Made by a program: the position numbers and the translations under genes
Shown here: piece after piece, positions 1 to 12,195 of the stretch
Numbering within the stretch: the stretch's first letter is position 1
Layout: each line of letters starts with the position of its first letter
From: Trichoplusia ni
Lineage: Eukaryota > Arthropoda > Insecta > Lepidoptera > Noctuidae
DNA: 64,000 nt
Assembly: GCF_003590095.1 (NCBI RefSeq)
Contig: NC_039500.1
Coordinates: 2,790,001-2,854,000 of the forward strand
Direction: 5' to 3'
Notes under the pieces: model-generated
Database searches by the model: none
The model's input: the letters and a program-made list of their open reading frames with translations, nothing else
Told to the model about the DNA's origin: nothing

Positions 1-1057
1 GTATTCAGCTTATACCTTATTCAGCATATAACCTAAGACAAAACAAAACATAAGCTGTATAGAAAACGAACAGAATTTTACCAAACCAGCTCATCTAATT
101 ACACCACGGCATGTTCACGTATTAACGCAAACCCACAATGTAGGGTAGTTGTACGCGTCTCAAGTGGCTGTTATCCCGTCTCGCCTGCCGGTGTACAATT
201 TCCTGAGCGAAAATCTACCACTTAAGTAAATAAGACTCTGAGGGCCTACTACTTTTAAAGACAGACTCTTACAGTGTGGAAGCGAGACAACGTTCTACGC
301 AGTATGGTGCCATCTCGCTTTGTCATCTGTGATAATATTACTTAAAGAGGAAGTGGTAGGGTCTGTGTTGTGTTGTGAACGTAAATGATGAGTTTTAGTT
401 TATGTTTGTATCACTGGGGAGCTTAAATACCTGTGAGTTTAGTCTAGTGTATTCTTTAGTCTGTTTTCTAGGGAATATTGTAACTTAATTAATTTTAGAT
501 AAGGTTCTCCTTGAATTTGTCGAAAAAAGAACGAAAATTTTCTTTATCTTTTAATTTAGAGGAACTTATTGTAGATGAGTTTTAGAATACTCTGAAGAAT
601 ATTACTTGTAGTATTCTCCTTTAAAAATAATTGATTATCATGGACATTATTACAGTATACAACCTAATCACAGCCAGACTCAGAGCCTGCCGAACCTGCA
701 AGAGGATCGAACTACACGTAGCGAGTAGTTTTTTAAGCGTGGTGACTTATACCACTTGGCAGTCAACTATATCGGTATCTTTGTTTAGCTGATATCTGCG
801 GAGATCTTTTCTACTATTAAAATGTACTCTTGTATTGCACATAAATTGTAAGTTAGTTTTAAGGTGGAAAACATTGTAACAATTATTTTGAAACAATAAA
901 TATATGTATGTTTGATTTGATTTGAGCTATAACGAAAAAAATGTCATTACAATCACGTTCAAAATCACCTCTAAACAGGAACAAAGTATCACCTATAGCA
1001 TCCAAAACGCAATAAAAATCTTATTCACATAAGACTCATTAAACAAGTATAAAGTAG
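1..1057. other. Non-coding, unassigned
   Basis: AT-rich with no gene. A 45-bp motif at about 280-325 (GCGAGACAACG then CCATCTCGCTT) recurs at 5.6, 6.4 and 9.2 kb. Confidence 0.6.
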
Positions 1058-1180
1058 AGACAGCAAAAAAATCGATCAAGTTCGAGTTGGACTTGATACA
1101 AAGAGGGTTCCATATAAATTAGCAAACGCATGGTCAGCGTAGCTTCTATTATAGGGTTCCTTAATTACACTTTGAATAAC
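1058..1180 (+). mobile_element. Degraded dispersed repeat, family F
   Basis: ATCAAGTTCGAGTTGGACTT followed by AGGGTTCCATA resembles a common lepidopteran repeat start. The same motif with small changes recurs at about 55375-55400. Confidence 0.45.
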
Positions 1181-1604
1181 AAACCCTAGAAAAAATACTC
1201 AATACTGCATTTTTCTTAGAGTATCTTAGCCTAAAAACGGTACCCTAAAAAGAACAGTAAATTAGTTACAACCCAGTTTGGCAGGAAATATCAAGATGCG
1301 AGAATAATAATATAATAGAATACATTTTTTGACACTGACTCAGTATTGCTGCTATCCTTACCTACTAATATAAGACTGAACTTTACAAAGCACGGAGTGG
1401 CTCATCAAAGTCTAATAAGATTGGTGAACGCAGCTTAAATTATAGTATACACTACACGGATGGCTGGTATGTTGTAAAGAGTAGTCTACACTACACACTA
1501 GTGCAGGACTCTTAAAACTACATTATTTTATTAAATAAAAAAGAGGTTTAATTCTTTAACTAAGTTTAAACATAAAGGAGATTCCAAAATATTTAAAAAT
1601 TCAA

Positions 1605-1775
1605 ACTACAGCACGCGACTTCGTCTGCGTGGTTATTAAGATATACCTACCTACAAAATATATATTAGTTAGGTATTACAATAATCGCAAATTCTCCCAT
1701 TTTTCGTAAATTCTCACCTGCAAAAAAGCGTTAAAGATTTTAACAAATTAACCAACTCTTCAGCTTTATAAAATT
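1605..1775 (-). mobile_element. Decayed Helitron-like fragment
   Basis: The 3' hairpin motif (GCGACTTCGTCTGCGTGG, about 1617-1634) and the 5' motif CTCTTCAGCTTTATAA (about 1756) are both present in the right order, but the middle is deleted and replaced. Confidence 0.45.
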
Positions 1776-2394
1776 GAATAAAGATTTTAAAAACACATTA
1801 TGTTCAGCTTACCCTTTTATCTAATACTGCTTACAGTTCAACACAATTTGTAATTGAATATCCAATTCCGTCTGTAATACATTAAAAAAAACCAGAAACC
1901 AGCCACAAGAAGTTTTACAGCCAAATCATAATTACAAACCCTAATTATTCTTAATCATGTTGATTAGCACGATACCAGTTAGGAACTATTCATGTCATTC
2001 TCAAAAGCAACATTAGAGACCTCAGAAAAATAAAAAAAAAACCTATGACAAACTTTACAAACCAGTTATTTAAAAATAGCTCCAACTAGCACATTGTACA
2101 CTCACCATTACACTGCACTATCATTACCTGCGTACCCGACCGATCAGCCGATATAAAGCAATTATCTGACTCTTGTTTTTCACCTTGCAACACTTAAATA
2201 AGTCATGATTGGGCAACACTCACGTAAATCGGTTAGGATTAAAGATTTTACCGCTTTCGTGCTTAGTTTGTGAGGTAAGTTGTAAATGTTTGAATGTTCC
2301 GTTACTTTTATGAGCTTAAGGGTCAAATTATTTGGAATTTAATTGTATTAATGGTTCATTTGGTTATGAACTTATGTGAAGGTGAGCAGGATGT

Positions 2395-2552
2395 TGCTTG
2401 TAAGAAGGATTGCAACGCATTGCCATACACCGACACAAAAACGCGGATGACGTAGCACGGCGGCTCAGTCAGTAAAAGTCTGACACTACCCATTTCCTCC
2501 CCCGAGGGAGTGGGTGTCCATGAGGATTCCCCCGCCTTACCAAAAAAAAAAG
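2395..2552 (+). mobile_element. LINE-type 3' end with poly(A)
   Basis: A GC-rich island (GGCGGCTCAGTCAGTAAAAG, then a GGGAGTGGGTGTCCATGAGG stretch) leads into a 10-A tail near 2543-2552. I recognise this as a common lepidopteran retrotransposon 3' terminus. The family is not assigned. Confidence 0.5.
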
Positions 2553-3130
2553 GCTAGATGTTGCTTTCTATATACCTAAACACATTTTTTATAGCTTGTT
2601 TTGTATCCTACTGTTGGGCAAAGTCCTTCCCCTTTTTCTTCCAAACTTCTCTATCCTCTGCGATTTCTGGCCACATAAACACAAATTAACTTAAAAATCG
2701 ATAGTTACATTTGATTTAGTAATATTTTTGCCTAAAAAAGATGACAACATATTTTTTTAAATTAAATGTTACCTAAATATCAGTTCAGAAGTCTATTTTT
2801 TTGTTTCATTTGTCTTCTTCATTTTTAATATCTTTAGCTAAGCTCTACGAGGCAAATATTGGAGTAGCAGGTAATCTTTAGAGTATTTAACAAAGTAACA
2901 AAGATTATGAAACCCACAGAATGTTTAGAAACACAGTATAATATATTAAACGTGGTTGTTACATTTCACACAATTACTTCAAGTCGTAGACAGCTTATGC
3001 TGGCCAGAGTTTCTTAACTACCAAGGACAAGAAACAAAATTGTTCTTATTTAAGATAGCGTATAGCAATTTACTAACATTATTTTTAATACAATGTTTAT
3101 TTAAAGGAAAAAGCTATATCACACTAATAT

Positions 3131-3160
3131 AATATATATATATATGATATAATATATATG
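3131..3160. repeat. (TA)n microsatellite tail
   Basis: An AT dinucleotide run forming the 3' tail of the family A SINE on the minus strand. Confidence 0.7.
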
Positions 3161-3379
3161 CGGACAACATCACATACATTGTTCTAAACCCAAAGTAAGT
3201 TGCTAAAGCACTTGTGTTATGAAATTCAGATACAACGAAGGAACCACAATCACCCAGACCCGAGACAATGTAAAATTGTGAATTTTTGCATTGACCCGAC
3301 CGGGGATCGAACCCGGGACCTCAGAGCTAGCGACACCTTGAAACCGGTGCTCACGCCACTCGACCACGGAGGTCGTCAA
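3131..3379 (-). mobile_element. tRNA-derived SINE, family A, copy 1
   Basis: The minus strand starts with a tRNA-like head with an A-box-like GTGGTCGAGTGGCGT and B-box GGGTTCGATCCCC, followed by a unique body and a (TA)n tail on the left. ACACTAATAT flanks it as a 10-bp target duplication at 3121-3130 and 3380-3389. It depends on LINE machinery for movement. Confidence 0.85.
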
Positions 3380-4202
3380 ACACTAATATTAATTATAATA
3401 TACGTCAGTTTGTAAGTGTGAGTTTGTTAAATCTTCACATACATATGTATAAAGGTCTGGAACGATTTCGATGATTTCTTTAAAGTAGAATAGCGTTAGC
3501 TATTATCTATATGTATCTTGGCTAGCCACTTGCAACTTACAGCTCGTATTAAATAAAATTAAATATATTCAGGACTTCGCCCAGTTTTGAGTCGTCATAA
3601 TAATTAAAAACACACTTAAAAATATTGCATCTTTATTTCGCTGTTGAAATGCAAATAACACTTTATAGAAAAGGCATAACATAACTTAAAAAGTAAATAA
3701 AACAAAATAAGCAACTGAAAATTAAATAACACTCAACCATCCCCCAATTAAAGGCTTCAACAAATTAGTACACACGAAAAACAAGGAGACCCAAACAAAA
3801 AGGTTGAGATACGTTCATAGACCATAAAATGTAAGAAGATGGACGCTCATAATAAAGTCATTATGTGAATAAATGCTAACGATCATATTTACAAGGCGAC
3901 TACGCGTCGGCCATTAGACGTAAACATTGTAACAAGGATTGCTAAATGTGGAATGGACATTTATTATTCTTGAACCTTTGATATTTAACAATAATACTTA
4001 GCGAAGTGGAAGTGGACGAATATGGGCCGATGATGATAATTATCTATTTTTAACTGACTGCATTAATGAAAGTTGGGTTCTAGGATGACATGTTGCTCTG
4101 GGCTGTCCTTAAATATACGATTGTATCAGATTCTTAGTATGATAGATATTTTTGTCTTGAGAGCGTCAATAAAATATTCACTTCATTTTTTTCTTTTTTT
4201 TA

Positions 4203-4427
4203 TCCTGGGACAACTCACACACGGTTATCTGATCCCAAGCTAAGCAGAGCTTGTGTTATGGTAACCAGACAACTGTTAAACTTACTTATATATTTCTAAA
4301 TACATACATAAATTACACCCAGACACAGAACAAATGATCATGCTCATCACACAAACATTTGTCCTGGGCGGGAATCGAACCCACGACCTCCGGTATAGCA
4401 GTCAGGGTCGCTAACCACTAGACCAGA
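4203..4427 (-). mobile_element. tRNA-derived SINE, family B, copy 1
   Basis: The minus strand begins CTGGTCTAGTGGTTAGCGAC (A-box region) and carries a B-box GTGGGTTCGATTCCCGCC, then a body ending near CAGATAACCGTGTGTGAG. It resembles a tRNA only in the first 70 bases. Other copies lie at 14464-14589 and 36953-37136. Confidence 0.75.
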
Positions 4428-4926
4428 ATAATAGAATGTATATACTTTTTTAAATGATTCCCGCACTACACGATATCAAGAACACAGAACACTCTAGCAG
4501 TGATGGTAGGTCCCAAGGCCTATTCCACATTTATATAGTCCAAGCTCATCATCCGATATCAGATAGGTGGCGCGCGGCGTCTCTTTGTTTCACATAACGA
4601 GCCCAACTTAATAGCTCGGCCAGGAGTTTTTGCAATCGCTAACTTCGCAAGGATGCGAACAAAAACTCACATTAGGCCGGTTTTGGTATTCATATGTGTG
4701 AAATTCTTTTGCTCAAATTGCTTTTTATTAGCAACGTTTATGGGGAAATTTGTTTCTTTTTGTACTTTTATAGTTTAATTTGTTCGTCAATTTTATCTAG
4801 AAAGCGTATTGTAGAGAAGACGTGTTTAAAATAAAAGATGTTGAAACAAAGTCATTAACAATCGGATTATATCACCATTCAATAATTCATGAGAAATTCG
4901 TCGATTTTTTATAATTTTATTTTTAA

Positions 4927-5199
4927 CTAGCTGTTGCCCGCGACTTCGTCCCCGTGGGTAGAAGATATAAGTTATGATTTACACCTGCCCTATTTTTTTC
5001 ACATTTTCCATTGTATCTTCGCTCCTATTAGTCGCAGCGTGATGGTTTATAGCCTAAAGCCTTCCTCAATTAATGGTCTATGCAACACAAAAAGATTTTT
5101 TCAATTTGGGCCAGTAGTTTCTGAGATTAGCGCGTTCAAACAAAATAACAAACAAACAAAGAAACAAACAAACTCTTCAGCTTTATATATTAGTATAGA
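4927..5199 (-). mobile_element. Helitron-like non-autonomous element, copy 1
   Basis: On the minus strand the element begins TCTATACTAATATATAAAGC and ends in CTAG just after a GC-rich, imperfectly self-complementary stretch. It is flanked by A and T, with no target duplication. These are the hallmarks of rolling-circle Helitrons (5' TC, 3' CTRR, insertion between A and T). It has no coding capacity. The same roughly 270-bp sequence occurs at least eight more times in this window. Confidence 0.75.
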
Positions 5200-5864
5200 T
5201 GTTCTTTTTATAATAAATATTTTCGTAATAAATGTTTAATAGGGGTTTTACATTTCATTTTTAAATGCAATGCACAGCATTATTGCAAGTCATTATAAAA
5301 GGCATTTTCAAAAGCAATATAGGTAACTCTTATTAATAACAATTTGAACTAAGTTTTCCTGCACATTTGCATACGAAATCACCTACATTTATCAACCATT
5401 TATCCCTAAACATCTTAACAATTGAAAACAAATATTAAACTTATATTACTAAACACAGTCCACATAATCTAGAGCTATTTCTCTCTTAACATTTCAAAAC
5501 ATATGTTGATCATAAATTCTTAAGAATTCTAACACAACTACCACGGCCATGAAAGGCAAAACTCTTGTAATTATAAAAGAGAGACAGCACTCTACATTTT
5601 GTATGGCGCTCTCTCGCTTACTCCACCGCAAGAATATTTCTTGAAGAGTTTATGGTAGATGCAGTGCTCAAAATTCACTCTTTAAACGTTTTATATACTG
5701 GCCGCTATTATGCCGTAAGCGAGTGGATTTATTATAACATTTTTATATGACACACTTTTTATTATGGATGACCACAGACTGGCCAGTGCGAGGAATTTTA
5801 AAATTTTGTTTTATTTCCTGGATTAAGTGTGGGTTTGTGAAATGCGATTTTGTAAATTTACGTT

Positions 5865-6030
5865 CTTAGAGTTGCATGCCCAAAGGGTAAAAACGGAACA
5901 GTACTGAGACACTGCTGTCGATCCGTTCGTCAGTCATCAGCCATTATACACACGAGACTATAACAGTTACTTGAAAATTACTAACAAAGGTAAAGCAAAG
6001 CTTGTTACGGTCATACATTTTCTAGGTAAC
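5865..6030 (-). mobile_element. Degraded dispersed repeat, family E
   Basis: CCAAAGGGTAAAAACGGAAC with a downstream GATCCGTTCGTCAGTC block is the inverted terminus of a very common lepidopteran repeat. Related pieces lie at 20170, 28505, 34985 and 36040. Confidence 0.5.
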
Positions 6031-6486
6031 AAAGAAATGAATGGGAGAAATTGATTTGCCGTATTCTACGGAACTCTGGTTGCGCTATAAAGATTCGCAC
6101 TTTCTTTTACTTTTAGTTTTAAGTTATCAATTAAACAGTAGGTAGATACTTTTGAAATACCATTATAGCAAAGTTATTTGTTTGAAGCTATTACTACAAA
6201 AACACCAAACCCTAAATAAATACGTGTTGCAAAAAACGTGTATAATCACACGACTTTTTATACCCAAAATAACACAACCTTCCACTCAATCAAATCCAAT
6301 AAAGTTATTAAATGCAACCACTGATTAAGTACGTATCATAATTCTCTCATTCTGACGCTCATAGGGCCTTCCACTTCATCCCAAAGCAATAATCCTGCGG
6401 TTGTGGAAGAAAGACAGCACGATAAGGCGCATAGAGCGTTGTCTCTCTTTTCAATGCAGCGAAACGACGTGACTTTCGATTCTCTA

Positions 6487-6690
6487 ACACATCATCATCC
6501 ACAGCCTTTTTCCTTCCACTGCTGAGCTGAGGCCTTCCCTTTCTCGTGTCAGTTTGTACGGTCCTGTGCCAGTCTTATCCAGACTCGACCCGAGACCTTA
6601 CATATAATTATCATTGACCTATCTTGCTCTAGGACGACCGGCGTTTCTTTCACCTTGTCTAGGCCACATTCTGTCTCTGCCTTAGTCCAT
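6487..6690 (-). mobile_element. Dispersed repeat with CACTGCTGAGC motif
   Basis: CCACTGCTGAGCTGAGGCCT is the inverted form of the LINE-end phrase 'AGCAGTGG', followed by about 150 bp of relatively GC-rich sequence. A similar phrase occurs at about 41890-41920. Probably LINE 3' debris. Confidence 0.4.
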
Positions 6691-8139
6691 TAAAATTTCA
6701 TAATAGCCAAAACACTTACATGGTGACAGAATTAAAACGAAGTCAAGTAAACAATCGAATAATTTACATCACCACAATAACAGATCATTCACTTCGAAAC
6801 CAAAAAGCAAACAATCACGTAACACTTTTGCAGACCCTACCCAAAAAATTATCAGCTCAACCTCAAATCTCAATTTGCATACAAAGAGAAGAACGTGTTA
6901 TTAAAAGAATAAAAAACACCCTTAATCATATATTGACCTTCAACTTTACCCTTTAAGCGAGACGGCAAAAAGATCACGTTCGCTGCGCTTGCGCACGCCC
7001 AACTCGGATAATGTCTTCATTTGAGATAATTCGCATCCATGGATCGGCGAGTCGGGTCGGGCACTTTTTACATTCCGCTATGAGCTGGGTGGGATTTTAG
7101 TTGTTGTAGCGTTGGGAAAACAAGTTTAAGTGGGTTTTAGTTTTATTGGAATTTAATATTGATATTTAATGTTTTATGCAAAAAGTGGTAGTTTATTTGT
7201 TTTATTTATTACAATGTCTTAAAAGTTCTATTGCAGGCTATGCCGAATTTCCATTGTATCTAGGACACTGGTACAGGAGACTTTTTTTAAAACCTTACCT
7301 CAACTCAAAAATTATGACCGCAACTGTCTACCGTATCTTAACCTCGATCTATAAATTTGTTTAATAGCGGGACCAGAAGTATATCATCTGTGAAATTTAA
7401 TTTCATCTACTGGTATATAGTAGAGACCTAAAAAAGACCTCATAAAGGCTTTATAAAGAGGATTTATAATTATCAAGAAACAAAATTAATTGTTCAGTTT
7501 AGAACATAAAATCAATAGAAATTTCAACTAGTTTTTGCTGACTGTACAAAAATTATTATACCGTCGTATACCTTTTTGAAATTGAAACGAGTCTGTGTAA
7601 AATAAATCGACAGAGTCGGTACTACTGTTTACTCAGAAACACCATAATGATGGTGTTTTCAAAAATATACAACCTTTTTTGTATGTGTTTTATTGAATGA
7701 CAGGAAATGAAATATGACTGCAAAAGAAATAATACATTTCATATGATGGTACTTTTTCAAATTTATATTTTAATCGCGTTTGTTTTTCTAAAAGGTTATC
7801 CAAAGGTTGTCGACGCCTTCCAAGCATTGTCTTCGCTTTAATTTTGTTAATAACCTACTTTGAACAACCACTTATTCATTGTCGATTCAAAATACCAAAA
7901 AAAGTCAAGATTTCCTCTAGATGTCTTTTTTCACCGTTTTTTCTATTATTTTTCAAATTTATACTTACTTTACACTTAAATAAAAAAAGACACATTGGTT
8001 TTTGCCTACATTGGTACATGCGGTAAAGGTGCTACCATGTAATTACCGTCTATTTTTAGAATTACAATAGTCACATAATAAATACAACTCAATTATCACA
8101 TGCAAAAGTAAAAACCAGTTAAGAAATATACAAGTAATA

Positions 8140-8515
8140 GTTACCCAGTCAAAGAGTTTTTTATTTTCTTTTAAAAAACGTTTAAATAGTCAAACAGTGC
8201 TTAACAAAGAACTTATAACATGTTTCACATATAGTCAATAGTCCAAGAGCCAGTTTATAGTAAAACACTATCAAACATACACAGTTGACTAATAGTCAAA
8301 GAGCTTCTATTCTTGTATGTAATCTATAGTCAAAGAACCAACCGAAACTTTCTAAAATATTTCTAGAAACACACTACACAGTAGCATGTAGTCGAAGACT
8401 CAAAAGCATATACTATTGAATCATACATTTCATATTCTAAGAGCCTATAGTCAAGGAGTCAATAGCACATATTGTTGGAGCATGTATTTTGTAGACCAAG
8501 AGCCACAGTACACTC
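8140..8515 (+). repeat. Degenerate minisatellite built on ATAGTCAAAGAGC
   Basis: At least eight diverged copies of the core ATAGTCAAAGAGC occur at irregular spacing (8147, 8186, 8231, 8291, 8325, 8388, 8446, 8490). Longer 50-60-bp units are visible at the distal end, where CATACATTTCATATTCTAAG and CATGTATTTTGTAGACCAAG align. It looks like an old, decayed tandem array. Confidence 0.65.
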
Positions 8516-8749
8516 GTTACACGTGATCAAGACGTCAGCTTTGACGTGGATTGTTGGGCCTCCCTGTGAGTGACAGGTTCGTGAGGGTGTTGACGCAAAT
8601 TGCCATAACTACGTTCTTGCTGAGAACTTCATGATCCGGTTGTGTATTTTGTATCCTTGGTTCGTTTCCGCCATGCTTAAATTTACTTCGTGCATAGGGT
8701 AGAGGTATTATCTCGAAGTTAGTTTTATATTTGTCTTTTTATACAAACA

Positions 8750-8900
8750 TATAAATACTACTTATATACGCAAAAGTTGTGCAAGGTTGTTTGTTCTTCT
8801 TTCACTCAAAAACTACTGAACGGATTTAGATGAAACTTACTAATATAGGATTGTTTTTATTATGATTTTATGAACCCATGAAATTATTTTCGTTTAGTAG
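8750..8900 (+). mobile_element. Dispersed repeat, family H
   Basis: CAAAAACTACTGAACGGATT plus GATGAAACTTACTAATATAG is a motif shared, inverted, with 55195-55260. It is probably the remnant of a short non-autonomous element. Confidence 0.45.
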
Positions 8901-10299
8901 CAGGCTGGTCTGCGGAAAACAGCAAGTATAAAATACATTAACAACTGGTACAATTTAGTGCTGTATTTGTCGTGGTAATCCTTATTATTGTTTTACTTTG
9001 CATTAAGTCATAATTCACTTTAAACTTCTTTTTTTAAGATAAAAAGACACAACTTGATTGTTTACCTTTTGTGTAAGTATCTAAACAAATGACGTAGGTA
9101 TAGTACTGATAAAATTTTAAAAAGCACAATCTAACCTCAAAATAGAATAACCTAACATTTAAAAACTACAGTTTCAAATGCCGAAAACCTGTACAACGAT
9201 ATTCCAAATCACAACTATCAGTACTAACAAAGGGAGACAGCACTACTCTTCATATATCGCCATCTCACTCGTACAACTTCAAAAATGTTGTTACAATATT
9301 AAGTGGCCAGGACAGACGTTGGTCCCAGGGGAAATCTCGACCCGATGCAGTCTCAACCAGACACGACACAAGTATCCCGGGAATACACGATAAGCTGAAC
9401 GTGTAATTGTTCGGACTTTGTTTTAAACAATGAAGCTTTGTTGCTAAATTAGCATACTGTAGTAGATTTTTAACAATCTTGTTTTATTCAAAGTTGAAGG
9501 TAAGTGGATTGGAAGGTGTTACAGAATTTTGAGTTGGTTACACTGAAATGTTGACTGGAGTTTTATCGTTGGCGATATAAGAGAATAAATAGAAGTGACG
9601 GAGTGCTTTCTTTGTTAATAGATTAATTATTTATCGTTTTATTATTTCATAAATGTTTGTTAAGTCAATCGGACTTGTAACAGTTTGTCTCAAGATAAAC
9701 AGTCGGGTAAGCACGTACCCACAAATGTGTTGGCACCCAACAAATTTATGACCTTGACCACGATATTTGGTTAAAACATAAAAATCTTAAGGAAAAGCGT
9801 AGCGTGTATTATTGAGCTTTGCATCTTAGAGCACCTTATTTTATACCATTGACAGAAAAAAAAAAACAAAATACGAATAATGAAATATTCGCGGAGACAC
9901 AATTCTCTAAGTTCCTATTCTATACTTAAGCGAAATTTTCTATTTACTAGAATGATATTTTTAAACAAGTGAAAAAGCTATAAAAACATTACAAGTGGCT
10001 CGTATTTCAGCTTCGTAAAGTTAAAGCAGACTGCAAGCAGGTGGCGTGGGAACACTCACAGCACTTAACACGCAATTGGTCGGTAATTTGTGCTGCACTT
10101 TCAAATAAACAAGTTTTACCTTCAAAATCTTAAGTTAGATTTTAATTTTAGTTAAAAACGGCATTTTTTGGACAAGCTTTTATTATTTATTTTCACCTGT
10201 CTCTTTGTCTAGGATCAAATCTTTAAAGTTTTTTTGTTAATCGTCTCTCGCACTTGTATGGTTGTACGGTTTGCGGCTTGTCCGCATTAAAAAAAAAAC
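8901..10299. other. Non-coding
   Basis: Nothing recognised except a copy of the GAGACAGC motif near 9226-9280. Confidence 0.6.
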
Positions 10300-10405
10300 C
10301 GACATTGGTGGATGGCACATGCTTGTCCTACGCAGGGATCAAATCCGCGACACGTCGCGTACACTGAATGTGGTATGGTGGAAGCAACCACTCGGCTAAC
10401 CGTGC
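10300..10405 (-). mobile_element. tRNA-derived SINE, family C, fragment
   Basis: A diverged head segment only: GGTTAGCCGAGTGGTTGC on the minus strand, with a weak B-box region. The distal body is absent. Confidence 0.5.
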
Positions 10406-10801
10406 ATTCGTTTTCGTCCATTTTCTTTTGTCTTCAACAAAGCTATTTTCATATGAACTTGCATAGTTTCAAGGTTTTAATTTATTTTAAAAACCTAGGG
10501 CTGCCAAGATAAGATTTGTTAAAGGGTTTTAAAATTAGAAAACTTTTCCTATTACACTTTCTTTCTCGTAAAACAGTGATAATTTAAGTCTGAATCACAT
10601 GGCTGCTTTCATACTTGGCTTGGCTATCATTTTTATAATCTAAGCTCAAGTTTGGCTATCTTTGACTAGACATAGACAATTTAACACATATTCTCGCGCG
10701 GTGTCATTTTTGGGTAACCCTTATTAACATACAGTGACAATGAAAACTAATAAAGCTATCAGCGGCGCGCGCTCAAAAGAGTTGCATCTAAAAAGTTTTA
10801 C

Positions 10802-10903
10802 CTAAATTATTGATTAGCACCAGGAGTCGCAGGCCTGGGATTGCTGCGGTTTCTAAATTATTGATTAGCACCAGGAGCCGCAGGCCTGGGATTGCTGCGG
10901 TTT
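10802..10903 (+). repeat. 51-bp tandem duplication
   Basis: Two head-to-tail copies (10802-10852 and 10853-10903) differ at one base (T/C). The unit contains GCAGGCCTGGGATTGCTGCG. The low divergence implies a recent duplication. Confidence 0.85.
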
Positions 10904-11921
10904 GCATCTCGTTTACGAGGTCTTAGGTACAAGAGGAGGTGAAGCATTCCCCTGGTTAAGAGCCCAGAAAACTCCTTCGTATTTCTCAGAGTGAAAAAAA
11001 TTTCTGGCTTTCCTTGGTTAGAATGAGGGAGTCAAAGTTGGTTGTTCTGCCTAAGCTTGTGTTAATTTTATATGGTGTTTTAAACATAAACTAACTATTC
11101 GAAAAAAAAAGAGACGCCATTTTGTATTTGCAATAATCTTAAGAGCTTGATTATTTTAAATTAATTTTAATGCCATTGCATGTTTTTAAAACTTCCATTT
11201 ATTTGATAAAGATCATAAAGATACCTGTATTCAATAAAGTATATACAAGTCTCGAAGTATCAACACCTCTGGCTTCCAAGCAAGCTTAATACACTTGTAT
11301 TAAGCCATAGATCTTTCATATTCTGCGACGGATATTTAAGAGAGAATTTTGGCTTTAAAATTGAATGTGACATAAACCCCAGACACCCTCTCTGGTTCCG
11401 CTTAATAAACATTTTAAACTCCGTATTACGTTCTTGCAAAATTGTTGGCACAGTATAAGAAAATCTATTTAGCCCAAAAAATATTTTGCCAGTAGATCAA
11501 ATTCTTCGAAGGGTATTTTTTAGACTGTGGTTGGGGTATAGAGATTTTCAGGGCAAAAATCTCGGTAGAAATTGAATGAACCATGCTTAGCGGTTACAAA
11601 GTAGTTGATGAAATAATATTTTCGGGGAAGTGTTTTACGTAAATCTGGATATTTTGAAACTTGGATAACACCTTTAAGTATGTGGTGGTTTACCTTGAGT
11701 CTTTGTTTATTATCAAGTTTCTGGTTAATCCAGACACAGTTTAATATTAAGAGGTACTTTCTTTTCATAGTAACTATCGTCAGAGTGATTCATTATTAAA
11801 TGCTGCAACGGTTCAGTTAGGCGTATTTATCGTGATTGCCTGACTAGTAAGAGAGATGTATTTTGATTGTGATTATTTGTTTATTAGATCTGTGTTTTAC
11901 AAGGTATATTTGAAATTATAA
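10904..11921. other. Non-coding
   Basis: AT-rich; no recognisable gene or repeat beyond the tandem duplication at its left edge. The short ORFs here look like chance. Confidence 0.55.
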
Positions 11922-12195
11922 TCTATATTAATAAATAAAGCAAACGAGTTTGTTTTTTTAAACACGCTAATCTCAGGAACTACTGGTTCAAATTGAAAAA
12001 TTATTTCTGTCTTGGATAGACTATTCATTGAGGACGGTTTTAGGCTTTACACCACCACGCTGCGACTAATAGGAGCGAAGATTCAATGGAAAATGTGGAA
12101 AAACAGGGAAAATAATTCATCTTCGAGGGATTCCATTCAAAAATTCCTACCTTGTATCTTCTAATCACGCGGATAGAGTCGCGGGCGACAGCTAG
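11922..12195 (+). mobile_element. Helitron-like non-autonomous element, copy 2
   Basis: Plus-strand copy of the same family, with 5' TCTATATTAATA and 3' end CTAG followed by T. It is diverged, but both termini can be recognised. Confidence 0.7.

Larger units (their letters stand above)
5200..8139. other. Non-coding, repeat fragments
   Basis: No gene recognised. It contains the family E piece at 5865, the repeat at 6487, two copies of the GAGACAGC motif, and a GC-richer patch at 6955-7090 with no ORF. Confidence 0.6.

Noticed and set aside
2255..2285. GAGGTAAGTT considered as a host splice donor
   Set aside because: A single donor-like match without an identifiable exon, acceptor or coding sequence is not enough.
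3280..3376. tRNA-like sequence with good A and B boxes considered as a real tRNA gene
   Set aside because: The acceptor stem does not close, it continues into a repeated body, and it has a target duplication; it is a SINE head. The same applies to 15033-15122 and 4356-4427.
8140..8515. Considered as a CRISPR array because of repeated short units
   Set aside because: Units are diverged and irregularly spaced, the genome is eukaryotic, and no cas-like gene is present.
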